Shown here: positions 43,801 to 54,645 of the stretch, piece by piece
Layout: every line of letters starts with the position of its first letter
Numbering within the stretch: the stretch's first letter is position 1
NCBI RefSeq assembly: GCF_030378205.1
Contig: NZ_CP127385.1
Coordinates: 7,232,001-7,296,000, forward strand
DNA: 64,000 nucleotides
Origin: Bradyrhizobium sp. NP1
GTDB lineage: Bacteria; Pseudomonadota; Alphaproteobacteria; Rhizobiales; Xanthobacteraceae
Reading direction: 5' to 3'
Program-made: the position numbers and the translations under genes
The notes under the pieces: generated by a model
Seen by the model: the letters and a program-made list of their open reading frames with translations, nothing else
What the model was told of the DNA's origin: nothing
Database searches by the model: none

Positions 43801-44823
43801 ATGGATCGTCGCCGCGTCGTCGCAGGAATCGGAGCCGCGCTGCTTTCGGCCGGAGCAAGGCCGGCGATCGCGCTGGCGCAGGGCGGCGGCAAGCCGCTGC
43901 GGATCACCCATGCGGTGACGTCGCTCGCCTACATGCAAAGCTATGTCGCCCAGCAGAACGGCTATTTCGAGCAGACCGGCTTCGCGGCGCAGATCATCGA
44001 TACCGGCGGCGGAGGACCAGACGTGCAGCTCGTGCTCGGCGGACGCGCCGATCTGACGGTCAATGACGGCGCCCAGATCTTCCCGGCCCTGCAGCAGGGG
44101 CAGAAGCTCGTTTGCGTGCTCGCTCTGCTCGACCGATCGATCATCAACGCGACAATCAGCAAGGCCGCGGCCCAGCGCGTCGGCTTCACCGAAACGACAC
44201 CCTTCGATCAGCGGCTGAAGCTGCTGAAGGGCATGAAGATCGGCGTGACGCGCGCCGGCGCGCTGACCTGGCAACAGGCGCGCTTCAACCTTGCCGCCGC
44301 TGGCCTCGACCCGGATCGGGACGCGCAGGTCGTCGCCATCGGCGGCCCGCCGGCGCTTGCGGCAGCGCTCGAGAACGGCGCGATCGACGTCATGTACATC
44401 TCGATGCCGATCGGCGAAAAGCTGGTCAAGGAAGGCAAGGCGCTGTCTTTCGTGGACAATGCCAGGGGCGAAGATCCCAAGCTGCCGACCTTTCTCATGG
44501 AAGGGCTCTGGACCACGACGGACTTCCTCGCGGCCAACCGGCCAACCGTCGAGGCGGCCGTCGGCGCCTACAAGAAAGCCTCGAAGTTCATCCGGGAATC
44601 ATCCCCCGACAAGGTCGTCGCCGCCCTCAAGCCGACGCTCGGCAGCCTCGGTGACGCGGTCCTGCTCGATTCCGTACAGCGCATCCAGAGCGCGGTGTCG
44701 GAAACCGGCAAGGTGACGGCGCAGCAACTGGAAACCACCCAGGCGGTGCTGAAGCTGAACGGCTTTTTGCAACGAACGTTTACGCTTGCCGAGGTCTTCG
44801 ACGGCAGCCTGATCGGCGCCTAG
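43801..44823 (+). CDS. NitT/TauT ABC substrate-binding protein (ridA operon)
   Basis: 340 residues. The N-terminus MDRRRVVAGIGAALLSAGARPAIALA is a signal sequence with twin-arginine-like RRR, so Tat export is possible. LRITHAVTSLAYMQSYVAQQNGYFEQTGFAAQIIDTGGGGPDVQLVLGGRADLTVNDGAQIF is the NMT1/SsuA-like core. Last gene of the operon; followed by a hairpin. Sequence is more divergent from the other binding proteins in this window, so a different ligand is likely. Confidence 0.88.
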   Translation: MDRRRVVAGIGAALLSAGARPAIALAQGGGKPLRITHAVTSLAYMQSYVAQQNGYFEQTGFAAQIIDTGGGGPDVQLVLGGRADLTVNDGAQIFPALQQGQKLVCVLALLDRSIINATISKAAAQRVGFTETTPFDQRLKLLKGMKIGVTRAGALTWQQARFNLAAAGLDPDRDAQVVAIGGPPALAAALENGAIDVMYISMPIGEKLVKEGKALSFVDNARGEDPKLPTFLMEGLWTTTDFLAANRPTVEAAVGAYKKASKFIRESSPDKVVAALKPTLGSLGDAVLLDSVQRIQSAVSETGKVTAQQLETTQAVLKLNGFLQRTFTLAEVFDGSLIGA

Positions 44824-44831
44824 AGCATTTT

Positions 44832-44854
44832 CGGTTCTGATTAAATCAGAACCG
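44832..44854 (+). terminator. Hairpin after the ridA-ABC operon
   Basis: CGGTTCTGAT-TAA-ATCAGAACCG, a perfect 10-bp stem with a 3-nt loop, 8 bp after the binding-protein stop, nested in AGAGCAT/ATGCTCT and followed by TAGTTTCTTGTTTT, which is T-rich. It probably terminates the operon, although it also resembles a dispersed palindrome family. Confidence 0.6.
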
Positions 44855-44877
44855 ATGCTCTAGTTTCTTGTTTTGAC

Positions 44878-44921
44878 GCGTTTTCTTTACGCGAACCGGT
44901 GCCCACTTCGCTCGAAAACGC
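44878..44921. repeat. Inverted repeat GCGTTTTC / GAAAACGC
   Basis: Arms at 44878-44885 and 44914-44921 enclose a CGAACCGGTGCCCACTTCG-like core, which I recognise as a common Bradyrhizobium-type intergenic repeat (memory, unverified). The rest of 44824-45001 contains no gene. Confidence 0.45.
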
Positions 44922-45001
44922 TTTAGTCCGTCGCGCGCCAGATAAACGCACGCAACAGGCGCGATGATTCAACTGCATCATCGCGCCGATCCGGCTTCAC
45001 G

Positions 45002-45706
45002 TCAGCCACCGAGATAGGCGGAGCGGACGTGCTCGTCGTCGATCATCTTCTCGCCACTGCCCGACAGCACGATCGAGCCGGTCTCGAGCAGATAGGCATA
45101 GTCGCACATCTCGAGCGCAGAATAGGCGTTCTGCTCGACCATCAGCACGGTGGTGCCGGACTTGCGGATGCCGTCGATGATCGAGAACACCTGCTCGACG
45201 ATGTTGGGCGCAAGACCCAGCGACGGCTCGTCGAACATGACGAGCTTCGGCTTCGACATGATGGCGCGACCGATCGCGAGCATCTGCTGCTCGCCGCCGG
45301 ACAAGGTGCCGGCGACCTGGTTGCGACGCTCCGCAAGGCGCGGGAATTGCGTGAAGATGCGATCGCGATCCGCCTCGACGCCGTCGCTGTCGGACCTGAG
45401 ATAGGCGCCCATGTCCAGGTTCTCGTTGACCGTCATGTCGGGAAACACCCGCCGGCCCTCCGGACAATGCGCGATGCCCTTGGCGAGGATCTGCCGCGCC
45501 GAGCATCCGGTGATATCCTCGCCGTCGAGCGTCAGCCTGCCCGAGGCGAGCGGAAGAATGCCGGAGATCGCGCGCAAGGTGGTGCTCTTGCCGGCGCCGT
45601 TGGCCCCGATCAGGGCGACGAGCTGGCCCTGCTTGATCGAGAGCGAGATGCCCTTGAGGGCTTCGACCTTGCCGTAGCGGCAGACGAGGTTGCTAATTTC
45701 GAGCAT
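45002..45706 (-). CDS. livF: Branched-chain amino acid ABC transporter ATP-binding protein LivF
   Basis: 234 residues. Walker A GANGAGKST at 34-42, signature LSGGEQQMLAIGRAIM, Walker B LVMFDEPSLGLAP, typical of LivF (the SLGLAP extension of Walker B is diagnostic). It overlaps the livG gene by 14 bp and is the last gene of the livKHMGF operon at 45002-49659. Convergent with the ridA-ABC operon. Confidence 0.95.
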   Translation of the reverse strand: MLEISNLVCRYGKVEALKGISLSIKQGQLVALIGANGAGKSTTLRAISGILPLASGRLTLDGEDITGCSARQILAKGIAHCPEGRRVFPDMTVNENLDMGAYLRSDSDGVEADRDRIFTQFPRLAERRNQVAGTLSGGEQQMLAIGRAIMSKPKLVMFDEPSLGLAPNIVEQVFSIIDGIRKSGTTVLMVEQNAYSALEMCDYAYLLETGSIVLSGSGEKMIDDEHVRSAYLGG

Positions 45707-46499
45707 GCCGGTTGGCCCCCTGGCCGAGATAGGCGCGAATGACTTCAGGATTGCCCCGGATTTCGGCGGGCGGGCCTTCCGCGATGATGCGGCCGTAGTT
45801 CAGCACGACGATGCGATCGGACACGCCCATGACCATCGGCATGTCGTGCTCGACCAGGAGGATCGACATGCCGCGCTGGTGCAGCCGGTTCAGGAGCTCC
45901 ATGAAGCGCGCGGTCTCGGTGGCGTTCATGCCGGAGACCGGCTCGTCGAGCAGCAGCATGGTGGGATCGGAGGCGAGTGCCAGCGCGACGCCGAGCAGAC
46001 GCTGGTCGCCGTAGGACAGCGAACCTGCGAGCTCGCGAGCGCGGCGCGAGATTCCGACGATCTCCAGAAGCTCGTTCGCAAGCTGGCGCAATTCCGCTTC
46101 CGACTTGCGCTCGCGCGGCAGCGCAAACAGCGTGTCCATCAGGGTCGACTGGCCACGCCGGTGCAACCCGATCATGACGTTCTCGAACACGCTGATGCTC
46201 TGGAACACGCTGGTGCGCTGGAACGTCCGCGCCAACCCGAGCGAGGTGACCTCGTGCGGCTTGAGATTGTTGAGCGAGGTGCCGCGGTAGCGGACTTCGC
46301 CCTTGGTCGGCCGCAGGAAGCCGGTGATGACGTTGAAGGCCGTCGTCTTGCCGGCGCCGTTCGGCCCGATCAGGCTGACGACTTCGCCCGGGTTGACGAC
46401 AAAGCTCATGTCGGTGATTGCGACAAGGCCGCCGAAATGGACCGCGATGTGCTCGACCGACAGGATCGGCTGCGGCGTGGAGGAAACCGTTGATGTCAT
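45693..46499 (-). CDS. livG: Branched-chain amino acid ABC transporter ATP-binding protein LivG
   Basis: 268 residues. Walker A GPNGAGKTT at 45-53, then NVITGFLRPTKGEVRYRG and LARTFQRTSVFQSISVFENVMIG (LivG-typical), signature LSYGDQRLLGVALAL, Walker B LLLDEPVSGMNATET with an unusual Met-Asn in place of Leu-Asn. Pairs with LivF as the ATPase heterodimer. Start overlaps livM stop by 4 bp. Confidence 0.95.
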   Translation of the reverse strand: MTSTVSSTPQPILSVEHIAVHFGGLVAITDMSFVVNPGEVVSLIGPNGAGKTTAFNVITGFLRPTKGEVRYRGTSLNNLKPHEVTSLGLARTFQRTSVFQSISVFENVMIGLHRRGQSTLMDTLFALPRERKSEAELRQLANELLEIVGISRRARELAGSLSYGDQRLLGVALALASDPTMLLLDEPVSGMNATETARFMELLNRLHQRGMSILLVEHDMPMVMGVSDRIVVLNYGRIIAEGPPAEIRGNPEVIRAYLGQGANRHARN

Positions 46500-47533
46500 G
46501 GCGTGTCGTGCATCGTCACTTGGGATTTGACCTCAGCTTGCGGCTTGGCGCCGAAGACGCTCAACCACTTCTCGACCGCGGGGACGATGCCCTGCGGCAG
46601 CACGAAGACGATCAGGATCATGAACAGGCCGTACAGGATCCATTGTATTTCGGGCGCCGCGAAGGAGCGCGCCACCACCGGCACGAAGCCGAAGATCAGG
46701 CCGCCGACGATCGGACCCGCAAGCGTGCCCTTGCCGCCGGTGATCACCATGATCACCATCGTCACCGTGTAGAGGAACGCGAAGACATCGGGATCGATGA
46801 TCTTGAGGTAATGCGCGTAAAGGCTGCCGGCGGCGCCGGCGATGCCCGCCGAGAACACCGCCGCCAGCACGAGGTAGCGCGTGACGTCGATGCCGACGGA
46901 GACGGCGAGCGACTCGTTCTCCTTGAGCGCGATCATCGCCCGGCCGATGCGGGAATGGACCAGACGGCGGATGACCACGTAGCAAACGACCAGCACCGCA
47001 AGCACGAGGTAGTAGTTCGACATCTTGCTGTAGAAGTCGAGGTAGCCGAGGCCGGGCAGACCAAGCGTCATCGGCGGAATCGAGGTCAGCGCCAGCGGGC
47101 CCTGCGTGAGCTCGACCCAGTTCAGCGCCACCAGGCGCACGACTTCCGCAAACGAAATCGTCACGATCACGAAATAGGCGCCGCGCACCTTGAAGGAGAG
47201 CTTGCCGACGACATAGCCGCACAGCGCCGCCACCAGCGTGCCGATGACGAAACCGCTCCAGACCGGCCAGGGCTGGTGCACCACGCGCACCCCGCCGATC
47301 AGCTCGACGTCGAAGCCGAGCGATACCAGTGCGCTGGTATAGGCGCCGATGCCGAAGAAGGCGACATGGCCGAGACTGAGCTGGCCGGTATAGCCGAGCA
47401 GCAGATTGAGGCTCATCGCCGCGACGATGAAGATCCCGGTGGTGATGAACGCATTGAGCAGATACGGATCGTGCAGCCAGAGCGGAATCGTGGCGAAGAC
47501 GATCAGCGCGAGCCAGGTAAACAGCCGGTTCAT
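46496..47533 (-). CDS. livM: Branched-chain amino acid ABC transporter permease LivM
   Basis: 345 residues from ATG 47533. LLLGYTGQLSLGHVAFFGIGAYTSAL is the LivM signature, KLSFKVRGAYFVIVTISFAEVVRLVALNWVELTQGPLAL the second conserved stretch, and TGGKGTLAGPIVGGLIFG the third. About nine to ten membrane segments. Overlaps the livH stop (47530) by 4 bp and livG by 4 bp. Confidence 0.94.
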   Translation of the reverse strand: MNRLFTWLALIVFATIPLWLHDPYLLNAFITTGIFIVAAMSLNLLLGYTGQLSLGHVAFFGIGAYTSALVSLGFDVELIGGVRVVHQPWPVWSGFVIGTLVAALCGYVVGKLSFKVRGAYFVIVTISFAEVVRLVALNWVELTQGPLALTSIPPMTLGLPGLGYLDFYSKMSNYYLVLAVLVVCYVVIRRLVHSRIGRAMIALKENESLAVSVGIDVTRYLVLAAVFSAGIAGAAGSLYAHYLKIIDPDVFAFLYTVTMVIMVITGGKGTLAGPIVGGLIFGFVPVVARSFAAPEIQWILYGLFMILIVFVLPQGIVPAVEKWLSVFGAKPQAEVKSQVTMHDTP

Positions 47534-48402
47534 CCGATTCGCTCCGCGCGCGCGAACAGACCGGTCGGCTTGAACAGAAGCACGGCAATGATGATCAAAA
47601 AGCCCATGGCGTCCCGATATCCGGAGGAGATGTAGCCGGCGCCGAATTCCTCGGCGAGCGCCAGCAGGAAGCCGCCGATCGTGGCGCCGCCGATGCTGCC
47701 GAGCCCGCCCAGGATGACGATGGCAAAGGCCTTCAGCGACGCCAGATTCCCCATTTGCGGCGAGATCACGTAGACCGGCCCGAGCAGTGCGCCGGCGGCC
47801 GCTGCGAGGCTGGAGCCGATCGCAAAGGTCGCCATGTAGATGAACTGGATGTTGACGCCCATCAGCGAGGCGGCATCGCGATCCTGGAAGGTCGCGCGCA
47901 TCGCCTTGCCGAGCTTGGTGCGGTTGATCAGCAGATAGGACAGAGCGATCAGCACCAGCGCCGCGCACAGCACGAACAGGCGCAGCCAGGAAACCGAGAA
48001 CGGCCCGATCACGAGCGGCAGCTCCGGGAACGGCGTGGTGACCGACTTGGCGACGCCGCCCCAGACGAACTGCTCGCCGTTCTGCATCACGATCATGGCG
48101 CCGATCATCACCAGCATCGTGGTGTCGATGTCGGCGCCGCGCATCGGCCTGAGCAGCACGAGCTCAAGCAGCGCACCGAGGATGCAGCCGGCGACGATCG
48201 CGGCAAGCAGCGCGACGAAGAAGTTCAGCCCGAGCAGCACGGCTACCAGGTAGACGAAGTAAGCTCCGAACGAGTAGAGCTCGCCATGCGCAAAGTTGAC
48301 GACGCGCATGATGCCGAAAATCAGCGTCAGCCCGATGCCCAGCAGCGCATAGGTGCTGCCGAGAATGAACGTGTTGATGATGTGCTGCAGAAGCTCGGTC
48401 AT
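47530..48402 (-). CDS. livH: Branched-chain amino acid ABC transporter permease LivH
   Basis: 290 residues; YALLGIGLTLIFGIMRVVNFAHGELYSFGAYFVY and LKAFAIVILGGLGSIGGATIGGFLLALAEEF are the LivH landmarks. Starts 99 bp after the binding-protein stop and is translationally coupled to livM. This operon is independent of the livHM genes at 1-2003: the sequences clearly differ. Confidence 0.95.
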   Translation of the reverse strand: MTELLQHIINTFILGSTYALLGIGLTLIFGIMRVVNFAHGELYSFGAYFVYLVAVLLGLNFFVALLAAIVAGCILGALLELVLLRPMRGADIDTTMLVMIGAMIVMQNGEQFVWGGVAKSVTTPFPELPLVIGPFSVSWLRLFVLCAALVLIALSYLLINRTKLGKAMRATFQDRDAASLMGVNIQFIYMATFAIGSSLAAAAGALLGPVYVISPQMGNLASLKAFAIVILGGLGSIGGATIGGFLLALAEEFGAGYISSGYRDAMGFLIIIAVLLFKPTGLFARAERIG

Positions 48403-48501
48403 GATCCATCGTCCCGGTCTCAGCGACCGCGGATTCGAGTTCGGTGATCGCGAATATGGCGCAGGCGCCGCGCGGGGCGGCGCCTGCGCGATTTGCGAGG
48501 G

Positions 48502-49659
48502 TTAGGAGCTCGGAAGGACGACCTTGTCCTTCTCGATCTTGATCAAATACAGGTTCGGCATGCTCTGGCCGCTCTCCTTGCCGGAGGGGCCCTGCTTTTC
48601 GAACTTGATGCGGCCGTTGAGACCCATGAAGTCGGTCTTCCACAGCGCCTCGGTGATCGCTTCGGGCTCGGCCTTGCCGGCGCGCTGGATCGCATTGATG
48701 ACCGTGCGCATGCCGTCATAGCCGCGGAAGCTCTCGGTCGCGCCGGCAAAGGCGAAGCCGCGGCCCTTCCACTCGCCGAGGAAGTACTTCGTCGCCGCCG
48801 GATCGGGCGTCTTCTCCGGATACCAGGGCGCGAAGGTCGTCAGGTGCATCGAGCCGTTGGCCGCAGCGCCGGCCTGGTCGATCAGCTGATCCGGGTTCTG
48901 CGAGCCGCCGGTGGTCACGATCTTCTTGGTGATGCCGAGCGCGGCCGCCTGCTTCAGCACCAGCGTGAGCTGCTCCACGGCCGTCGTCACCATGATGGTG
49001 TCGGAATCGGTCGCCTTGATCTTGGAGAGCTGCGCGCTCATGTCCTGCGACGCCTGGTCCATGATCTCGACCAGGCCGACCTGCACGCCCATGTCCTTCA
49101 GCACCTTGCCGAAGTCCTCGGCCGAACCGCGTCCCCAGTCGTTGTTGATGACGAGGAAGTCGGCCTTCTTGATGCCGAGCGTCGGCGCAATGGTCTTGAA
49201 TTCGTGGGCCTCGACCGAAGACGGCGGCGAGATGCGGAAGATGTAGGGATTGCCCGAGGTGGTGATCTTGCTGGAGGAGGAAGTCTCCACCACCATCGGC
49301 ACCTTGTATTCGAGCAGCTTCGGCATCACGGCGAGCGTCAGGCTGGAGCCCCACGCGCCCATGATCACCGGCACCTTGTCGCGCGTGATCAGCTTCTCGG
49401 CGACGGCCGCCGCTTCCGTGGGATTGCTCTTGTTGTCCTCGATGACGAGCTCGATCTTCTGCCCGAACACACCGCCCTTGGCGTTGGCCTCGTCGGCGGC
49501 GATCTTGGCGCCGTTGACGACATAGGTGCCCGACGCCGCGAACGGCCCGGTCAGCGGCTCGTTGACGCCGATCTTGATGGTCTGAGCGCCCGCATGTCCG
49601 GTGAGGGACAGGGCAGCGGCCATTACTCCGCCAACAAACAGCGCGCGTTTTCCGCTCAT
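48502..49659 (-). CDS. LivK-type periplasmic substrate-binding protein
   Basis: 385 residues with a signal peptide (VGGVMAAALSLTGHAGA-Q). IKIGVNEPLTGPFAASGTYVVNGAKIAADEANAKGGVFGQKIELVIEDNKSNPTEAAAVAEKLI is the periplasmic binding protein type 1 (LivJ/LivK) pattern; members bind amino acids, amides, urea or aromatic acids. First gene of a full livKHMGF operon. A candidate operator dyad lies 128 bp upstream. Specificity cannot be stated. Confidence 0.92.
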   Translation of the reverse strand: MSGKRALFVGGVMAAALSLTGHAGAQTIKIGVNEPLTGPFAASGTYVVNGAKIAADEANAKGGVFGQKIELVIEDNKSNPTEAAAVAEKLITRDKVPVIMGAWGSSLTLAVMPKLLEYKVPMVVETSSSSKITTSGNPYIFRISPPSSVEAHEFKTIAPTLGIKKADFLVINNDWGRGSAEDFGKVLKDMGVQVGLVEIMDQASQDMSAQLSKIKATDSDTIMVTTAVEQLTLVLKQAAALGITKKIVTTGGSQNPDQLIDQAGAAANGSMHLTTFAPWYPEKTPDPAATKYFLGEWKGRGFAFAGATESFRGYDGMRTVINAIQRAGKAEPEAITEALWKTDFMGLNGRIKFEKQGPSGKESGQSMPNLYLIKIEKDKVVLPSS

Positions 49660-49786
49660 TGCGTTCCTCCGTTTCTTACTGAGACGAATGGTGATGACGA
49701 CGACTTAGAAAATTAAGCAATCGGTGTGCCAGCTTCTGATGGCCAGACGTCGCGTTCCGATTGCCGCAGGAAGATTACGTCCTATC

Positions 49787-49802
49787 ATCCTATAGTTAGG
49801 AT
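49787..49802. promoter_or_regulatory. Operator-like dyad upstream of the liv operon
   Basis: ATCCTA-TAGT-TAGGAT, a perfect 6-bp inverted repeat with related half-sites CCTAT (49781-49785) and TTAGG (49806-49810) on each side, in an AT-rich patch. Fits a dimeric regulator site upstream of the LivK-type gene. The rest of the 299-bp interval up to 49958 shows no gene. Confidence 0.45.
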
Positions 49803-49958
49803 AAATTAGGTTCAACGCTTTCGTCAAGCCTACGAAAGGCTCGTTTTCCAGTGTTTCGGCGTGACCGCCGGCCGCATGCCGGCCCCCGCGGCCGCCCTGC
49901 GAGCCGCGGAAAACCCGCCGAAAATCGCGCCTCCGATGCACGAAAGCGCCGGCGCGCG

Positions 49959-51440
<1,482 letters not shown>

Positions 51441-51542
51441 ATCGAAAAACTCACTCCATGATTGAGGCCGGCGGATAGTACCGGCAAATGCCGGGACCGA
51501 ACAGGGGCCCGGCATAGCATGCCCATGGATCGAGCGCGCGGA

Positions 51543-53948
51543 TCAAGGACGCGCAGCCAGCTCGAGCGCGTTGAGCGACCTTTCGCGTGCGGCGTCAAAG
51601 GAGCGCTGCCGGAGCGCCGGTTCCGCATCGCCATACAGCGTGTTGCGCTGGCGCGGCGAGCGGCCGGCGGAACGGATGATGCTCTCCATTTCCTGCGGTG
51701 TCATCTCCTGGCCGTGCGAGGCGCCCGCCGACCGCGAGATGCTCTCGTCCATCAGCGTTCCCCCGAGATCGTTGACGCCCGCCGCGAGGCAGTGCCGCAC
51801 GCCTTCGGCGCCGAGCTTGACCCAGGAAGCCTGGATGTTGGTGATCACAGGATTGAGCGCGAGACGGCCGACCGCATGCATCAGGATGGCTTCGCGGAAG
51901 CTCGGCCCCGGCCGCGCCCGGCCCTTCAGGTAGATCGGCGCCTCCATGTGGACGAAGGGAAGCGGTACCAGCTCGGTGAAGCCGCCGGTTTCCGTCTGCA
52001 GACGGCGGATGCGCAGCAAATGCCGCGCCCAATGCTCGTAGCGCTCGATATGGCCGAACATGATGGTGGCGGTGGACCTGAAGCCGACCGAATGCGCCGC
52101 GCGCATCACGTCGAGCCATTCCTGGGTCTTGATCTTGTCCGGGCACAGCACGGCGCGGACTTCGTCGTCGAGGATTTCCGCGGCCGTCCCCGGCAGCGTG
52201 CCGAGGCCGGCCTGCTTCAATTCGCCCAGGAAGTCGGCAAGCGGCAGGCCCAGCGTATGCGCGCCCTGGTGGATCTCGAGCGGCGAGAAGGCGTGGATGT
52301 GCATCCCGGGCACCGCCGCCTTCACCGCGCGGCAGACCTCGATGTATTTCTGCCCGGTGTAGGACGGATGAATGCCGCCCTGCATGCAGACTTCAGAAGC
52401 GCCACGCTCGCGCGCTTCCGAGACGCGCCGGGCAACCTCGTCCATTTCGAGGTCGTAGGGCTTGCCGCGCAGGTTCTCGCTCATCTTGCCCTTGGAGAAG
52501 GCGCAGAACTGGCACCTGAACGAGCAGATGTTGGTGTAGTTGATGTTGCGCGTGACCACGTAGCTGACGACGTCGCCATTGACGTCGCGGCGCAGCTCGT
52601 CGGCGGCGCGGCAGACGAAGGTGAACTCGTCCTCTTCCGCACGGAACAGCCTGACGATCTCGCCTTCGCCAAGCTCGCGGCCGTTCTGCGCCTTGGCGAC
52701 GATATAGGCAAGGTCGCCACTGATGCGCGTGGGCCGTGCCTCGCGCAGCCACGCGGTCTCGCGCGCCGGCAGCGCGCCGACATGACCGGGATGCCAGTCG
52801 TCGGTACGCGGGCGGCCGTCGCCGTCGATGCGGTCGAGCAGCGGCTTCTGCAGCTTGGCATCGACCCAGCGCGAGGCGTGTCGCGCATGGGCCGGATAGA
52901 TCGCAAGCCGCTCCACCAGCCGTTTTCCGGCTGAATTGGTGGCGGCTTCCAGGAGCCGCAGATGCGGCCACGGCGCCTCCGGATTGACGAAGTCGGGCGT
53001 GACCGGCGAGACGCCGCCCCAGTCGTTGATCCCCGCCTCGACCATCTGCTTGAGCGCGCCGGGGCTCAGATTCGGCGGCGCCTGGATGTTCATCTCGGGC
53101 TCGAACAGCAGCCGCGCGATCGCGATCGTCCACAGATGATCCTCGACCGACGGCGGCGCGACGTCGGCCATCCGCGTGTCGGGCTTGGGACGGAAATTCT
53201 GAACGATAATTTCCTGAATGTGGCCGTGCGCATCGTTGAGATCGCGCAGCGCGAGCAGCGCGTCGATGCGCTCCTGCCGCGTCTCGCCGATGCCGATCAG
53301 GATTCCGGAGGTGAAGGGAACCGCCTGCTCTCCGGCAGCCTTGATGGTTTCCAGCCGCACCGCCGGCAGCTTGTCCGGCGAGCCGAAATGCGGGCCGCCC
53401 TTGGCGCTGAGGCGCTCGGACGCGGTCTCCAGCATGATGCCTTGCGAGACCGACACTTTCCGCAATGCGCTGACATCGGCGGCAGTGAGGATACCGGGAT
53501 TGACGTGCGGCAGGAGGCCGGTCCGCTCGAATACGGCGCGGGCGGCTTCGGCAAGGTAGGACAGCGTCGATTCATGACCCATCTTGTCGAGCGCTTCGCG
53601 CGCGACGCGGTAGCGCAGCTCGGGCTTGTCGCCGAGCGTGAACAGCGCCTCCTTGCAGCCGGCCGCCTTGCCGGCCTCGGCGACCGCGACCACCTCGTCG
53701 ATCGACAGATAGGGCTTTGCGCCGTCGCGCGGCGCATGCGCAAAGGTGCAGTAGTGGCAGACGTCGCGGCAGAGCTGGGTCAGCGGGATGAAGACCTTGC
53801 GCGAATAGGAGACGAGATCGCGATGCGCGGCATCGCGACGCCGCGCCGCCGCCTGCAGCAGGCCCGCGAGATCGGGTGCGTCGATCAGTGAAACGGCTTC
53901 TTCCCGCGACAGGCGGCGATCAAGCGGCAGGTTCAAGGCGGACATCAT
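51543..53948 (-). CDS. fbiC: FO synthase, fused CofG-CofH (FbiC)
   Basis: 801 residues from ATG 53948 (GTG at 53951 possible). Makes the deazaflavin 7,8-didemethyl-8-hydroxy-5-deazariboflavin (FO) from a ribityl uracil and tyrosine. Two radical-SAM domains are fused: the CofG-like N-terminal one with C60xxxC64xxC67 (LCRDVCHYCTF) and the CofH-like C-terminal one with C475xxxC479xxC482 (ICSFRCQFCAF). All six cluster cysteines are intact, so both halves should be active. The stop of cofC overlaps its start in TGATG. Fusion is the actinobacterial-type arrangement; archaea have two separate proteins. Confidence 0.96.
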   Translation of the reverse strand: MMSALNLPLDRRLSREEAVSLIDAPDLAGLLQAAARRRDAAHRDLVSYSRKVFIPLTQLCRDVCHYCTFAHAPRDGAKPYLSIDEVVAVAEAGKAAGCKEALFTLGDKPELRYRVAREALDKMGHESTLSYLAEAARAVFERTGLLPHVNPGILTAADVSALRKVSVSQGIMLETASERLSAKGGPHFGSPDKLPAVRLETIKAAGEQAVPFTSGILIGIGETRQERIDALLALRDLNDAHGHIQEIIVQNFRPKPDTRMADVAPPSVEDHLWTIAIARLLFEPEMNIQAPPNLSPGALKQMVEAGINDWGGVSPVTPDFVNPEAPWPHLRLLEAATNSAGKRLVERLAIYPAHARHASRWVDAKLQKPLLDRIDGDGRPRTDDWHPGHVGALPARETAWLREARPTRISGDLAYIVAKAQNGRELGEGEIVRLFRAEEDEFTFVCRAADELRRDVNGDVVSYVVTRNINYTNICSFRCQFCAFSKGKMSENLRGKPYDLEMDEVARRVSEARERGASEVCMQGGIHPSYTGQKYIEVCRAVKAAVPGMHIHAFSPLEIHQGAHTLGLPLADFLGELKQAGLGTLPGTAAEILDDEVRAVLCPDKIKTQEWLDVMRAAHSVGFRSTATIMFGHIERYEHWARHLLRIRRLQTETGGFTELVPLPFVHMEAPIYLKGRARPGPSFREAILMHAVGRLALNPVITNIQASWVKLGAEGVRHCLAAGVNDLGGTLMDESISRSAGASHGQEMTPQEMESIIRSAGRSPRQRNTLYGDAEPALRQRSFDAARERSLNALELAARP

Positions 53949-54634
53949 CACGAAAGCCTCATGGCGACGCGGGGATCACTGAATTGCGGACGTGCGGTGC
54001 GATCGAAGCTACGCACGAACGACGCCGTCTGGGTCGAAGCGCCGGCCGGCGGCATCTGCAACTCGAGGTCCTGGGCGACGTCGATGTCGCGGCCGATGCG
54101 CTCCGAGCGCAGCACGCCGCAGCAGAGCCGCTTTTGACGGACGACGGCACGGTGGCGTTCGAAGCTGTGCTCGCCGAAATGCGGCGCGATCAGGTTCGGC
54201 GACCGCATTGCCAGCGCATTGGTCCCGCCGTCGGACAGCGCCGGCGCCAGCACCACCGGATTGAGTTCGAGCAAAGCCGTGACCTGTTCGAAATCCTCAG
54301 GCGTTGCGAACGGAATGTCGGAAGGCGCGACGAGGACGCCCGCATCGGCCGGCAGCGCGTCGAACCCGCGCCGGACCGCGTCATTGATACCGGATTCGCT
54401 TGCGTCAAGGATCGGCTTGGCATCGAAGGCGCGTGCAATCGCGTGAACCGTGCGGTCGGCACTCACCACCACGATGCCTGCGACCGAGGGCGCCGCGCGC
54501 AAGCTGCCCAGCACGTCGCGCAGCATCGCCTGCGCAAGCGTCAGGCGCTCGCCGGGCGACAGGATGTCGCTGAGCCGCTGCTTCGCCTCGCTCAGGCGCT
54601 TGACGGGCACGAGTGCCCAGACTTGCGGGGTCAT
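53948..54634 (-). CDS. cofC: CofC, phospholactate/PEP guanylyltransferase
   Basis: 228 residues from ATG 54634 (MTPQVWALVPVKRLSEAKQRL, the conserved beginning); ATG 54649 would overlap the cofD stop as ATGA and add five residues. CofC activates a C3 acid phosphate (2-phospholactate, phosphoenolpyruvate or 3-phosphoglycerate by organism) with GTP for F420 assembly. Nucleotidyltransferase fold features: VPVKxxxxAKxRL, VVVSADRTVHAIARA, GVLVAPSDIPFATPEDF with the acidic metal-binding residue, and LSDGGTNALAMRSP. The C-terminus has a tail of about 50 residues without recognisable domain. Confidence 0.93.
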   Translation of the reverse strand: MTPQVWALVPVKRLSEAKQRLSDILSPGERLTLAQAMLRDVLGSLRAAPSVAGIVVVSADRTVHAIARAFDAKPILDASESGINDAVRRGFDALPADAGVLVAPSDIPFATPEDFEQVTALLELNPVVLAPALSDGGTNALAMRSPNLIAPHFGEHSFERHRAVVRQKRLCCGVLRSERIGRDIDVAQDLELQMPPAGASTQTASFVRSFDRTARPQFSDPRVAMRLS

Positions 54635-54645
54635 GGCTTGATTTC

